Origin: JAGVJT01 sp964471225 | GTDB lineage: Bacteria > Pseudomonadota > Gammaproteobacteria > Legionellales > Legionellaceae | DNA length: 64,000 nucleotides | NCBI GenBank assembly: GCA_964471225.1 | Contig: CAYYEZ010000027.1 | Span: 1-64,000, forward strand | Direction of reading: 5' to 3' | In this document: positions 16,776-25,299 of the stretch, one piece after another | How the letters are laid out: the number at the start of each line of letters is the position of its first letter | How positions within the stretch are numbered: the stretch's first letter is position 1 | Notes under the pieces: generated by a model | Databases searched by the model: none | What the model was told of the DNA's origin: nothing | Seen by the model: only the letters and a program-made list of their open reading frames with translations | Translations under genes and position numbers: made by a program

Positions 16776-17618
16776 CTACTGTCTACATAATCGAATATTA
16801 GGGATACTCTCTAGAGATACGCGTCGTGTTGAGCGAAATGAATTGATATCTACACCACCACGTCGTGTGGAGCGACCGTAAACGGTAAGTTCTTCTGGTT
16901 TGCAATGCGTCAAAAGATGGATGAAAATTTTTTCAATGCATTGCTCATGAAATTCGTTATCATTTCGAAACGAGACAATGTATTTGAGTAGTCCCTCGTG
17001 ATTAATTTTTTTCCCTTTGTATTGGATTTGTACGCTACACCAATCGGGTTGATTTGTTACTAGGCAATTTGATTTCAAAAGGTCAGTGCAAAGTATTTCT
17101 TCGACGACATGATCTGATTCGGTGAAAAGTGTTGATTCATCTGTATGGTAGTGATTGCAAATAACATCAAGATCATCAAGCAAGTATCCTTCGAGTCGTG
17201 CATGCAATTGTTGAGGCTTGAAATCTTTAATTGGAGTGATAGTAACGCGTATTTCGCTGGCGTTGAGTTGTGTTGCCAGATCTCGTGTGATTGTTGTTTC
17301 GACTGTCTTTAAGTCTTCAAAAATCGTGTTATTCAATGAGTTGAAGTAAAGCTTCATCGATTTGGACTCAATGATACAAGATGAATCTGCGCTGTAAATG
17401 ATCTCAGCAATTGCAACAATTGGCTTACCTTTTGGATTCAGCCAGGAAACTTCATAATGGTTCCAGATATCGTAACCTGAAAATGGTAGTTTTCCCTGAA
17501 GACCTAATTCGTCGCGGCGAATACTTCGAGGGATTGGAAAGAGTTTTTCTGCATTGTATTGATTCTCATAAGGCGATTTTTTACCAAGCTCTGAATTTTT
17601 TGCGATAGCGTGAGGCAT
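16776..17618 (-). CDS. queF: NADPH-dependent 7-cyano-7-deazaguanine reductase
   Basis: QueF, long (YqcD-like) form, 280 residues, reduces preQ0 to preQ1 in queuosine biosynthesis. The tandem T-fold protein has the QueF signature ESKSMKLY (84-91) in the N-terminal half, and the nucleophilic Cys (C185) in LLKSNCLVTNQPDW with its partner Asp (D192). The ATG at 17618 is preferred to the upstream one because AAAAGGAAAAAAA lies directly before it and the length then matches E. coli QueF (282). It is followed at its 5' side by rdgC on the same strand. Confidence 0.95.
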   Translation of the reverse strand: MPHAIAKNSELGKKSPYENQYNAEKLFPIPRSIRRDELGLQGKLPFSGYDIWNHYEVSWLNPKGKPIVAIAEIIYSADSSCIIESKSMKLYFNSLNNTIFEDLKTVETTITRDLATQLNASEIRVTITPIKDFKPQQLHARLEGYLLDDLDVICNHYHTDESTLFTESDHVVEEILCTDLLKSNCLVTNQPDWCSVQIQYKGKKINHEGLLKYIVSFRNDNEFHEQCIEKIFIHLLTHCKPEELTVYGRSTRRGGVDINSFRSTRRVSLESIPNIRLCRQ

Positions 17619-17704
17619 TTTTTTTCCTTTTTTATTGGGCAAGGACTCAATCAAAATTGATAAATGATGTAAAAAGTCTATCCAGCCCTCATTGTGTGCT
17701 AATT

Positions 17705-18619
17705 TTATACCAATTCTGGCATTTTTTCTACCGACTTTTCCTCAAAGGCTAACGCTTTGTTTAGATCACTTAACACAGCTCGCCATTCGCCTGCTAAGAG
17801 TGCTAATGAAGCATCTTGTTGTGCTTGTTCTTCTTCTAAATCTCGTATTTCATGGAAAGCATCTACAAGATAATCTAGTGCACGAACTTTTTTAAAGCTT
17901 AGTGTGTGCGTCAGAATAAAAGAAATTCGATCTTGCCAAACAAGCTCGACTTCGATGACTTGTAATCCTTGAGATAAAAGCTGGCACACTTCTTCTGCAG
18001 GGAGCTCATAGCCTTTACATTGAAAGCGTTTTTTCTCGTCATTAGGGTCGATGAGTAAGCAGTAAGAGGCTAATGAAAAGTCGCTGGGTAATGTTTCTGG
18101 ATTGCTGACCCACGAAGTGAGTGTTGATTGAATAGATTGAGCTGTTGTGAAAGGTTCAATGTGAGTATCAGGAGCAGACTTACGTAACAGTGCTAACAGC
18201 TGACCTGCCTGTGTTGCGCTTGATGTATTAATAATTAAGCGTTGATTAATGCTATCTAGTAATGCAGGTAAGCGTTTTTGCACACAAAAAGCTTTAGGTA
18301 ATAATTGAAACTCAAGCTCTTCAGCAAGCTGAGCTCGTTCTGCGCGTTTTACAGGATAGCCGCGCTGTGTTTCGAGATTGATAATTTGTTCATTAAGGAT
18401 ACGATGAATGACATTTTTAGGAAGGATTTTCTCTTCTTTCCCGAGAGAAAATAGAGATGCACCTGCTATCTCATGCACGAACATTTCGGGCAGGACCGGG
18501 AGCCATCCATAGATAAATCTAGCGTGCGGTGGGCATGCTTTTAATCGCTCTTCCTCTAAATATGTATTAAGTGATGCTGTTGATGTGCAGCGATAAATTA
18601 GCGCATTATTAAACCACAT
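17705..18619 (-). CDS. rdgC: Recombination-associated protein RdgC
   Basis: RdgC, 304 residues, a nucleoid-associated ring-shaped dimer that binds double-stranded DNA and limits RecA filament use. The N-terminus (MWFNNALIYR) and the conserved LPKAF.....LPALLDS.NQRLIINTSS region identify it along its full length. It is divergent from the wrbA-like gene; the 93-base gap contains an imperfect inverted repeat (ATCCTA...TAGGAT, about 18650-18667) that could be an operator. Confidence 0.93.
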   Translation of the reverse strand: MWFNNALIYRCTSTASLNTYLEEERLKACPPHARFIYGWLPVLPEMFVHEIAGASLFSLGKEEKILPKNVIHRILNEQIINLETQRGYPVKRAERAQLAEELEFQLLPKAFCVQKRLPALLDSINQRLIINTSSATQAGQLLALLRKSAPDTHIEPFTTAQSIQSTLTSWVSNPETLPSDFSLASYCLLIDPNDEKKRFQCKGYELPAEEVCQLLSQGLQVIEVELVWQDRISFILTHTLSFKKVRALDYLVDAFHEIRDLEEEQAQQDASLALLAGEWRAVLSDLNKALAFEEKSVEKMPELV

Positions 18620-18712
18620 GGGGTGTGCTCCAATGAAAAAAGAATTGGAATCCTAGTAGCTTAGGATAGGATTTTCAAGGATAATTTATTTTTTAAAAAG
18701 CAAAGGATACTT

Positions 18713-19321
18713 ATGTCACCCTATATTCTGATTTTGTATTACTCAAGAACAGGTTCTGTGGCTAATTTAGCGAGGCACGTTGCTCGAGGTGTGGAGCGTG
18801 TTTCGGGGATTGAGGCGAAATTACGCACTGTGCCACCGGTGTCGACCACGTGTGAGGCAACGTCTCCTGCAGTTCCTGACGAAGGCGCGCCTTACGTTTC
18901 GTTAGATGATATAGCCCAATGCAGCGGGCTAGCATTGGGTAGCCCAACACGCTTTGGGAATATGGCTGCTCCTCTTAAGTATTTTTTAGATGGGACAAGT
19001 GGATTATGGTTGTCCGGCGCCTTAGCGAATAAACCAGCGTGTGTTTTTTCATCGACATCGTCTATGCATGGCGGACAGGAGTCTACATTACTAAGTATGA
19101 TGTTACCTCTTTTTCATCACGGTATGCTTCTTATGGGTGTGCCTTACACTGAGCCTGCTTTGAGTCAAACTACAGCAGGCGGTACGCCTTATGGTGCTAC
19201 GCATGTTGCTGGTTCTAGTAATACAACCACGTTAACGGAGGATGAAATAACGTTAGCACAGCATATGGGGGAGCGGCTTGCTCGTGTCGCATTGCGTTTG
19301 GACAATGGGTTGACTGGATGA
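18713..19321 (+). CDS. wrbA: NAD(P)H:quinone oxidoreductase, WrbA family
   Basis: A flavodoxin-fold FMN enzyme of 202 residues (type IV quinone reductase, WrbA), reducing quinones by two electrons. The phosphate-binding loop YYSRTGSVANLA follows the first strand, and the family motifs GSPTRFGNMAAPLKYFLD and STSSMHGGQESTLLSMMLPLFHHGM are intact. The second segment (about 45-62) is longer and Pro/Thr-rich compared with E. coli WrbA. It overlaps the following endonuclease gene by 4 bases (ATGA). Confidence 0.9.
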   Translation: MSPYILILYYSRTGSVANLARHVARGVERVSGIEAKLRTVPPVSTTCEATSPAVPDEGAPYVSLDDIAQCSGLALGSPTRFGNMAAPLKYFLDGTSGLWLSGALANKPACVFSSTSSMHGGQESTLLSMMLPLFHHGMLLMGVPYTEPALSQTTAGGTPYGATHVAGSSNTTTLTEDEITLAQHMGERLARVALRLDNGLTG

Positions 19322-20100
19322 GAGTTGTTAGTTTTAATGCAAATGGCATTCGTTCTGCTGCGAAAAAAGGCTTTTTTTCCTGGCTGAATCTGATTCAGCC
19401 AGATTTTGTTTGTATCCAAGAGACAAAAGCGCAATGCATACAGCTTGTAGGGGATGAGACTTTTTTTCCAACACCTTATCATTGCGTGTATGTTGATGCG
19501 TTGAAAAAAGGCTATAGTGGTGTTGCGATATATGCGCGTGTCCCGCCATTAGCAGTGACTCATCATCTCGATTTTTCAGTCGCAGATGATGAGGGGCGCT
19601 ATTTGCAATTTGATTATGCCGATTTCAGTATCGCTTCAATTTACTTTCCTTCTGGGACGAGTGGAGAAGAAAGGCAGGCGGTTAAATATCAGTTTTTGGA
19701 TAAAATGGCGGTACATTTCGATGTATTAAAAAGTCGCCATCAACGCTTGATTTTGTGCGGGGATTATAATATCGCACATCAAAAAATCGACCTTAAAAAT
19801 TGGCAAAGTAACCAGAAAAACTCGGGATTTTTACCTGAGGAGCGTGCTTGGCTTGATACGTTATTAACTCCCTTTAGTTTTGTTGATGCATTTAGAGTAT
19901 TGAATCAAGCCCCACATGAATATACTTGGTGGTCGAACCGCGGGCGTGCTCGTGAAAACAATGTTGGGTGGAGGATTGATTATCAGATGATTACACCAAA
20001 TCTTAGAGAGTCAATCAAACAAGTCGATGTTTATCGAGAAACTTTTTTTTCAGATCATGCCCCTGTGGTGATTGATTATGAAGGAGCGTGGTGTGTTTAA
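19318..20100 (+). CDS. Exodeoxyribonuclease III family AP endonuclease (first copy)
   Basis: An ExoIII/APE1-type repair nuclease of 260 residues acting at abasic sites. Catalytic signatures are present: FNANGIR with the first Asn, IQETK with the metal Glu, GDYNIAH (Asp/Asn), WRIDYQM and SDHAPVV with the general-base Asp-His pair. It is closer to the ExoA/XthA2 branch than to E. coli XthA. A second, divergent paralogue follows immediately. Confidence 0.88.
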   Translation: MRVVSFNANGIRSAAKKGFFSWLNLIQPDFVCIQETKAQCIQLVGDETFFPTPYHCVYVDALKKGYSGVAIYARVPPLAVTHHLDFSVADDEGRYLQFDYADFSIASIYFPSGTSGEERQAVKYQFLDKMAVHFDVLKSRHQRLILCGDYNIAHQKIDLKNWQSNQKNSGFLPEERAWLDTLLTPFSFVDAFRVLNQAPHEYTWWSNRGRARENNVGWRIDYQMITPNLRESIKQVDVYRETFFSDHAPVVIDYEGAWCV

Positions 20101-20878
20101 AATTGCGAGTTGGAATGTGAATTCATTATCTGTACGCCTGGAGCAAGTGTTAGCCTGGCTAAAAACAACAAATACGGATATTTTCGCGCTACAAGAAACT
20201 AAAATGACGGATGACCGATTTCCTCTTGATATCTTTGAAGAGGCAGGGTTTTACGTCTGCTTTTCAGGTCAAAAAACCTATAATGGTGTTGCAATTATTA
20301 GTCGACACCCGCTGAAGGATGTGTCATATGGGATACCAGGTTTCGATGATGATCAGCGTCGTGTGATTGCTGCGACGATTGGAGATGTACGAGTCGTGAA
20401 CGTTTACGTCCCTAACGGAGCTGCAGTTGGCACAGATAAATACCTTTATAAACTAAATTGGTTAAGTGCGCTCAAAATATATCTTCAGAAGGAGCTAAAA
20501 GATTATTCAAAACTCGTTGTTTTAGGGGATTTTAATATTGCGCCAGCAGATTTAGATGTCTATGACCCTGCCCTCTGGGAGGGTGCTGTCCTAGTGAGTG
20601 AGCCTGAGCGCGATGCTTTACAGACCTTATTAGAGCTTGGTTTGGTCGATATTTTTAGGGTGCTTTATCCTGATGTTGCTCAATATACTTGGTGGGATTA
20701 TCGTCAGGGGCGGTTTCGACGAAATCATGGCTTACGAATTGATTTGATTTTATTGAGTCAGTTACTTCACGAAGTTTGTACTCGTTGTGAAGTTGATGTT
20801 TATCCTAGAAAACACGAGCGTCCTTCTGATCATACGCCAGTTCTGGTTGAATTGGACATGCGTTTTGATAGCGCTTGA
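20093..20878 (+). CDS. xthA: Exodeoxyribonuclease III (second copy)
   Basis: A second ExoIII-family enzyme, 261 residues, with all active-site motifs: WNVNSLS, LQETKMTDDRFP, GDFNIAPADLDV, LRIDLIL and SDHTPVLVE. QETKxxDxxFP and the DLDV segment resemble classical XthA. The GTG at 20093 is chosen because AAGGAG (20081-20086) lies 6 bases before it; it overlaps the stop of the first copy by 8 bases. The two paralogues are clearly diverged, so this is an old duplication or two separately acquired genes. Confidence 0.88.
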   Translation: MFKIASWNVNSLSVRLEQVLAWLKTTNTDIFALQETKMTDDRFPLDIFEEAGFYVCFSGQKTYNGVAIISRHPLKDVSYGIPGFDDDQRRVIAATIGDVRVVNVYVPNGAAVGTDKYLYKLNWLSALKIYLQKELKDYSKLVVLGDFNIAPADLDVYDPALWEGAVLVSEPERDALQTLLELGLVDIFRVLYPDVAQYTWWDYRQGRFRRNHGLRIDLILLSQLLHEVCTRCEVDVYPRKHERPSDHTPVLVELDMRFDSA

Positions 20879-20902
20879 TATTTTTAGCATACGTGGTAGA
20901 AT
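20875..20902 (+). promoter_or_regulatory. Sigma-70 promoter for rpmE
   Basis: TTGATA (20875-20880) and TAGAAT (20897-20902) with a 16-base spacer, about 60 bases before the rpmE ATG, straight after the preceding stop codon. Confidence 0.55.
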
Positions 20903-20961
20903 CCCGGGTTTGCTGCCTGGGTTCAGGACGTGGTTTTCTGTAATTATAGAGAGTGGTTATT

Positions 20962-21177
20962 ATGAAAGAATCTATTCATCCGGCGTATGAAGCCGTTAAA
21001 GTGACATGCAGTTGCGGTAACGTGTTTGAGACTCAGTCTACATTGTGTCATGATTTATCTATAGAAGTATGCTCTGAATGTCATCCTTTTTACACAGGAC
21101 AACAGAAATTAGTCGACACTGGTGGTCGTGTTCAACGTTTCCGTGATCGCTACAAAGCACGCACAGAGCAAAATTAA
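20962..21177 (+). CDS. rpmE: 50S ribosomal protein L31
   Basis: L31 of the zinc-binding (C+) type, 71 residues. The ATG at 20962 gives the canonical MKESIHP start; a GTG at 20953 is open but unlikely. Cys ligands appear as CSCG near residue 16 and CSEC before HPFYTGQQK. It has its own promoter and a strong terminator, so it is a single-gene unit. Confidence 0.97.
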   Translation: MKESIHPAYEAVKVTCSCGNVFETQSTLCHDLSIEVCSECHPFYTGQQKLVDTGGRVQRFRDRYKARTEQN

Positions 21178-21214
21178 TTTATTCTCTTTTAGAATCTATT
21201 CAAAATTTACACCT

Positions 21215-21250
21215 CTCGGCCATAAAACATCAATTTTATGGCCGAGTTTT
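21215..21250 (+). terminator. Rho-independent terminator of rpmE
   Basis: A 13-bp perfect stem (CTCGGCCATAAAA with its complement, 21215-21227 and 21234-21246) with a 6-base loop, followed by TTTT. Confidence 0.9.
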
Positions 21251-21449
21251 ATTGTATTACATCAGCAACAATTGACGTTCTAAAGCCATTTTTTTGGGCT
21301 TGGGATTAATGAGACGCTTTTCGCGATCTCTTTAGGGAGGAGCGTTTTTTTTGCACGCTCTATCTTTTTTTGTTTTTACAAAACGCAGTGGAATTCATAT
21401 TGTGACAGCGGTATGATGAACTGTTTTTTGTTTAATTTTAGAGAGAATT
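21251..21449 (+). other. Gap before malic enzyme: hairpins, possible small RNA
   Basis: This non-coding stretch holds a 5-bp hairpin (AAGCC 21283-21287, GGCTT 21297-21301) and then an imperfect hairpin closed by ACGCT (21314-21318) and AGCGT (21341-21345) running into eight Ts, which looks like a second terminator. Since the rpmE terminator lies upstream, a short separate transcript may end here. A candidate malic-enzyme promoter, TTTACA-17-TATTGT, lies at 21375-21403. No known RNA family was recognised. Confidence 0.3.
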
Positions 21450-22697
21450 ATGTCAAATAATGATGTGCTAAAGCAACGAGCCCTAAATTACCACGCCTTC
21501 CCGACGCCAGGTAAACTATCAATACAAGTAACCAAGCCGACTGATTCTCAGGATGATTTGTCATTGGCTTATACCCCTGGTGTTGCGCAGCCTGTGATAG
21601 CTATTGCTGAAAATCCGGCTGATGCTTATCGGTATACGGCTAAAAGTAACTTAGTGGCTGTCATGACAAATGGAACGGCTGTTTTGGGGCTAGGTAATGT
21701 GGGTGCTTTAGCAAGTAAGCCCGTGATGGAAGGTAAAGCTGTTTTATTTAAGCGATTCGCAGGTATCGATGTGTTTGATATTGAAGTCGATGCAGACGAT
21801 CCACAAGATTTCATTTCAACAGCAAAAGCGATTGCACCGACATTCGGCGGTATTAATCTTGAAGATATCAAAGCTCCAGAATGTTTTGAGATAGAGCAAT
21901 CTTTGATTGAGCAGCTCCATATTCCTGTTTTTCATGATGATCAACATGGCACGGCTATTGTCGTGGCTGCAGGTTTGCTAAATGCACTAGAGTTGCAACA
22001 AAAGAAATTAGCTGATGCCAAGATTGTTTGTATTGGTGCTGGCGCTGCGGGTATCGCCTCTATGCGATTATTGACTGCTTTAGGCGCGAATAAGTCAAAT
22101 ATGTTATTGCTTGATACGAAAGGTGTTATTCATACAGGACGAGAGGATTTAAACCCCTATAAATTTGCGTTTGCCTCTAATACAACTGCACGAACACTCG
22201 CCGATGCTTTAGTTGATGCCGATGTGTTCATTGGTGTGGCAAAACCTGATTTGTTGAGTCCTGAGCTGTTAAAGCGTATGGCACCTAAGCCGATCGTTTT
22301 CGCATTATCTAATCCAAATCCAGAAATTAAGCCAGAGCTTGCTCGCTCTATTTGCGATGATATCATTATTGCAACAGGTCGAAGTGACTATCCAAACCAA
22401 GTGAATAATGTACTCTGTTTCCCTTATATTTTCCGTGGCGCTTTGGATGTGCGTGCGCGTTGTATTAATCAAGCTATGCAAATTGCTGCAGTAGAGGCCA
22501 TTCGACATCTTGTTCATGAGCCTGCGCCAGAAGAAGTGAAGCGTAACTACCCTGGCGTGACTGATTGGGAGTTTGGTATGAATTATATTTTACCAAAACC
22601 AATTGATCCTCGTTTGAGAGACCGAGTTCCTCATGCCGTTATGAATGCAGCTATTGCAAGTGGTGTTGTTGAACGTTCAACAGAAGTTCTCGTTTAA
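21450..22697 (+). CDS. Malic enzyme (short form, NAD(P)-dependent)
   Basis: A 415-residue malic enzyme that decarboxylates malate to pyruvate. The N-terminal domain has SLAYTPGVAQP with the catalytic Tyr, KAVLFKRFAGIDVFDIE and NLEDIKAPECFEIE; the Rossmann domain has CIGAGAAGIA. E. coli MaeB carries an extra phosphotransacetylase-like domain of about 330 residues; this protein ends after the malic-enzyme part with an intact stop and family-typical C-terminus, so it is a genuine short form. Two MFS carriers follow within 12 bases, suggesting linked carbon uptake and use. Confidence 0.9.
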   Translation: MSNNDVLKQRALNYHAFPTPGKLSIQVTKPTDSQDDLSLAYTPGVAQPVIAIAENPADAYRYTAKSNLVAVMTNGTAVLGLGNVGALASKPVMEGKAVLFKRFAGIDVFDIEVDADDPQDFISTAKAIAPTFGGINLEDIKAPECFEIEQSLIEQLHIPVFHDDQHGTAIVVAAGLLNALELQQKKLADAKIVCIGAGAAGIASMRLLTALGANKSNMLLLDTKGVIHTGREDLNPYKFAFASNTTARTLADALVDADVFIGVAKPDLLSPELLKRMAPKPIVFALSNPNPEIKPELARSICDDIIIATGRSDYPNQVNNVLCFPYIFRGALDVRARCINQAMQIAAVEAIRHLVHEPAPEEVKRNYPGVTDWEFGMNYILPKPIDPRLRDRVPHAVMNAAIASGVVERSTEVLV

Positions 22698-22709
22698 AGA
22701 GGAATGTCT

Positions 22710-24017
22710 ATGTCATCGAAAGTAAAATCAACCTGGTTAGCGTGGGCTATTTGTGGTTTGGGTGCATTGTATTATGCGTACGAATATTTATTAAGAATTA
22801 CGCCAAGCGTGATGGAGCACGCCTTGCGTGAGCACTTTAGTTTATCTGCTACAGGGTTTGGTTTGCTTTCTGCTTTTTACTACTACGCTTACGTGCCAAT
22901 GCAAGTTCCTGTTGGGGTTTTAATGGATCGTTTTGGACCCCGTCGCTTAGTTACTTTCGCATGTGCTTTGTGCGTTATTGGCACTTGGATGTTCGCTGAA
23001 ACAAAAATCATCGGTGTTGCTGCGGCAGGTCGTTTTATTGTTGGATTTGGCTCAGCATTTGCATTTGTTGGCGTCTTAAAGTTAGCAACACTTTGGTTGC
23101 CTGAAGATAAACTTGGTACAGTTGCAGGGTTGGCGAGTGCTTTGGGGACATTAGGCGCAATGGTTGGCGATAATTTTCTTGGACACATTGTACATCGAGT
23201 GGGCTGGCAACAGGCTGTCAACTACTCTGCTTTTTTTGGCATAGGCTTGGTTGTATTGCTTTGGTTTGGCATACATGATCATAAACGTCGTTTAGAAGAT
23301 GATGGCGGAACGATTAGCTCCTTTAGAGATGCGTTGCTCGATTTGAAAATCATCGTAGTGAATAAACAAATCTGGATAAATGGAATTTACGGTTGCTTAG
23401 TTTATTTGCCCACAACAGTGTTTGCTGAGTTATGGGGTATACCGTACCTACATCACGCACATCACTTATCAATGGGAGATGCCGCGACTGCAAATTCATT
23501 TATTTTTATGGGATTTTTATTAGGCGCACCCTTGATGGGCTGGATTTCAGATCAGTTGAAACGACGTAAATTACCGATGTTTATGGGGGCTTTTTGTGCT
23601 TCAGTGATCATGATGATTGTGATTTATGTCCCCAATTTGAGTTTGTCTCAGTTGAATGTACTGATGTTTTCTTTGGGCTTATTTTATAGTGTTCAAGCGC
23701 TTGTCTTTGCTGTCGGACGAGAGCTTAGTCCTGATGAGGCGGCCGGGACGGCGGTTGCGATGACAAATATGCTTGTTATGTTAGGGGCAATGTTTGTTCA
23801 GCCTCTGATTGGTCGATTATTGGATTGGAGCTATAGCAGCCAGCATGCTGCTGACGCGACTTCCATGGTGTTGCAAGATCATAGCGTTAGACTACTGTAC
23901 AGCGCGCATGATTATCAATTGGCGATGTCGGTTATTCCTGCAGGCATTGTTATTGCAGCAATTCTAACCTTCTTTTTAAGAGAGACGCATGCGCATGCAA
24001 AACACAATAAGTCGTAA
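22710..24017 (+). CDS. MFS transporter, Pht-like
   Basis: A 12-span major facilitator of 435 residues. The first helix carries YYAYEYLLRITPSVM and loop 2-3 has MDRFGPRRL; the second half repeats WISDQLKRRKLP. This pattern (YEY/YEF plus LRI.P) is shared with the Legionella, Coxiella and Francisella phagosomal-transporter type carriers, several of which import amino acids or nucleosides. AAAGAGGA lies 6 bases before the ATG at 22710. It follows malic enzyme by 12 bases and overlaps the next MFS gene by 29 bases. The substrate is unknown. Confidence 0.82.
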   Translation: MSSKVKSTWLAWAICGLGALYYAYEYLLRITPSVMEHALREHFSLSATGFGLLSAFYYYAYVPMQVPVGVLMDRFGPRRLVTFACALCVIGTWMFAETKIIGVAAAGRFIVGFGSAFAFVGVLKLATLWLPEDKLGTVAGLASALGTLGAMVGDNFLGHIVHRVGWQQAVNYSAFFGIGLVVLLWFGIHDHKRRLEDDGGTISSFRDALLDLKIIVVNKQIWINGIYGCLVYLPTTVFAELWGIPYLHHAHHLSMGDAATANSFIFMGFLLGAPLMGWISDQLKRRKLPMFMGAFCASVIMMIVIYVPNLSLSQLNVLMFSLGLFYSVQALVFAVGRELSPDEAAGTAVAMTNMLVMLGAMFVQPLIGRLLDWSYSSQHAADATSMVLQDHSVRLLYSAHDYQLAMSVIPAGIVIAAILTFFLRETHAHAKHNKS

Positions 24018-25257
24018 TCAGCTCTTTTGGGGAGGGATTGCGTGTGGAATGGCTGGATTATTCTATTGTTATGAATTTATCCTAAGAATTATTCCCGGTG
24101 CTTTACAAGGCGAGTTGAGTCATGCTTTCGGCCAAGTATCTGCCTCTGTATTTGGTCAGGTTGCTGCATTGTATTATTTTGCATATACACCCATGCAGCT
24201 GCCTGTTGGAATGTTGATGGACAGATTTGGTCCGAGAAAATTGCTTTCGTTTGCATGTTTATGCTGTATGGCAGGATCTTATCTTTTTGGATTTTCATCT
24301 TCACTTTCTTTGATTGGCTTTGGTCGGTTTTTAGTTGGTTTTGGTTCTTCTTTCGCTTTTGTTGGCGTTTTATCGTTAGCTGTTCACTGGTTACCTGCGC
24401 GCTATTTTTCGTTGGTGACAGGCCTTGTTACAACGCTCGGCATGTTTGGTGTTGTGTATGGGGAAGTGAAGATCACTTCGCTTGCTGCAACTGTAGGGCT
24501 AGGTCGTGTCCTTTGGATGACGGTATTCGGTGGTTTTTTTCTGATGATTCTCATCTTTGCGATCGTACGTGATGCACCTGGTGAAGTAGATACGAAAAAA
24601 CAACCTTTTGGAGATTTCTTGAAAGAGGTTTGGCGTGTTTTGATCTCGCCTCAAGTCTGGATTATTGGTTTAGTTGGAGCGTCTTTATATACTTCTCTTT
24701 CTGTTTTTGGAGAATTGTGGGGGAAAACCTATTTAGAACAAGCTCATCATTTGAGTAAGATGCAAGCAGCAGAATGTATTTCTTTGATGTTCTTTGGCTG
24801 GGCATTAGGTGCGCCGCTTTCTGGATATTGGTCTGATAGAACTGCACGACGTGTTTTTCCTTTGATGATGGGTGCATTAATATCATTGATTGCGATTAGT
24901 ATTGTGCTCTATAGCACAGGCCTGTCCTTTTCTATCTTATGCTTACTAATGTTTATTTATGGTGTGGCAAGTGGTACTGAAATTATTGTCTTTATTATGG
25001 CAAAAGAAAACACCGGCGCATTGGTTTCTGGTACAGTGTTTGCTGTAGCAAATATGATTGTTAGTTTGGGCGGGGTTATTTTTCAACCACTTGTGGGTTG
25101 GATTTTAGATAGAGGACATCGTCAATTGATCAATGGTCAGTATGTGTATTCTGTCCATGATTATCAAATGGCATTGTCTGTTTTACCTATTTCCTTGGCG
25201 TTGGTCCTATTGATAGGATTCTTTTTACAAGATAAACGTCGCAACGCGATGCGCTGA
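23989..25257 (+). CDS. MFS transporter, Pht-like (paralogue of preceding gene)
   Basis: A 422-residue major facilitator with the same layout as the gene before it: FYCYEFILRIIPGAL in helix 1, YYFAYTPMQLPVGMLMDRFGP in helix 2 and loop 2-3, and YWSDRTARRVFP in the second half. The two proteins are evidently tandem duplicates that have diverged. It overlaps its neighbour by 29 bases and converges on dam. The shared HDYQMA(L/M)SV block before the last helix is a further family mark. Confidence 0.82.
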   Translation: MRMQNTISRNQLFWGGIACGMAGLFYCYEFILRIIPGALQGELSHAFGQVSASVFGQVAALYYFAYTPMQLPVGMLMDRFGPRKLLSFACLCCMAGSYLFGFSSSLSLIGFGRFLVGFGSSFAFVGVLSLAVHWLPARYFSLVTGLVTTLGMFGVVYGEVKITSLAATVGLGRVLWMTVFGGFFLMILIFAIVRDAPGEVDTKKQPFGDFLKEVWRVLISPQVWIIGLVGASLYTSLSVFGELWGKTYLEQAHHLSKMQAAECISLMFFGWALGAPLSGYWSDRTARRVFPLMMGALISLIAISIVLYSTGLSFSILCLLMFIYGVASGTEIIVFIMAKENTGALVSGTVFAVANMIVSLGGVIFQPLVGWILDRGHRQLINGQYVYSVHDYQMALSVLPISLALVLLIGFFLQDKRRNAMR

Positions 25258-25299
25258 GCTTGACATACTAAGCCTTTTTATACGAATCATCTATAACAC

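Noticed and set aside
21450..22697. Malic enzyme as a truncated pseudogene of a MaeB with PTA domain
   Set aside because: The stop follows a normal malic-enzyme C-terminus and the next gene starts 12 bases later; short forms are common.
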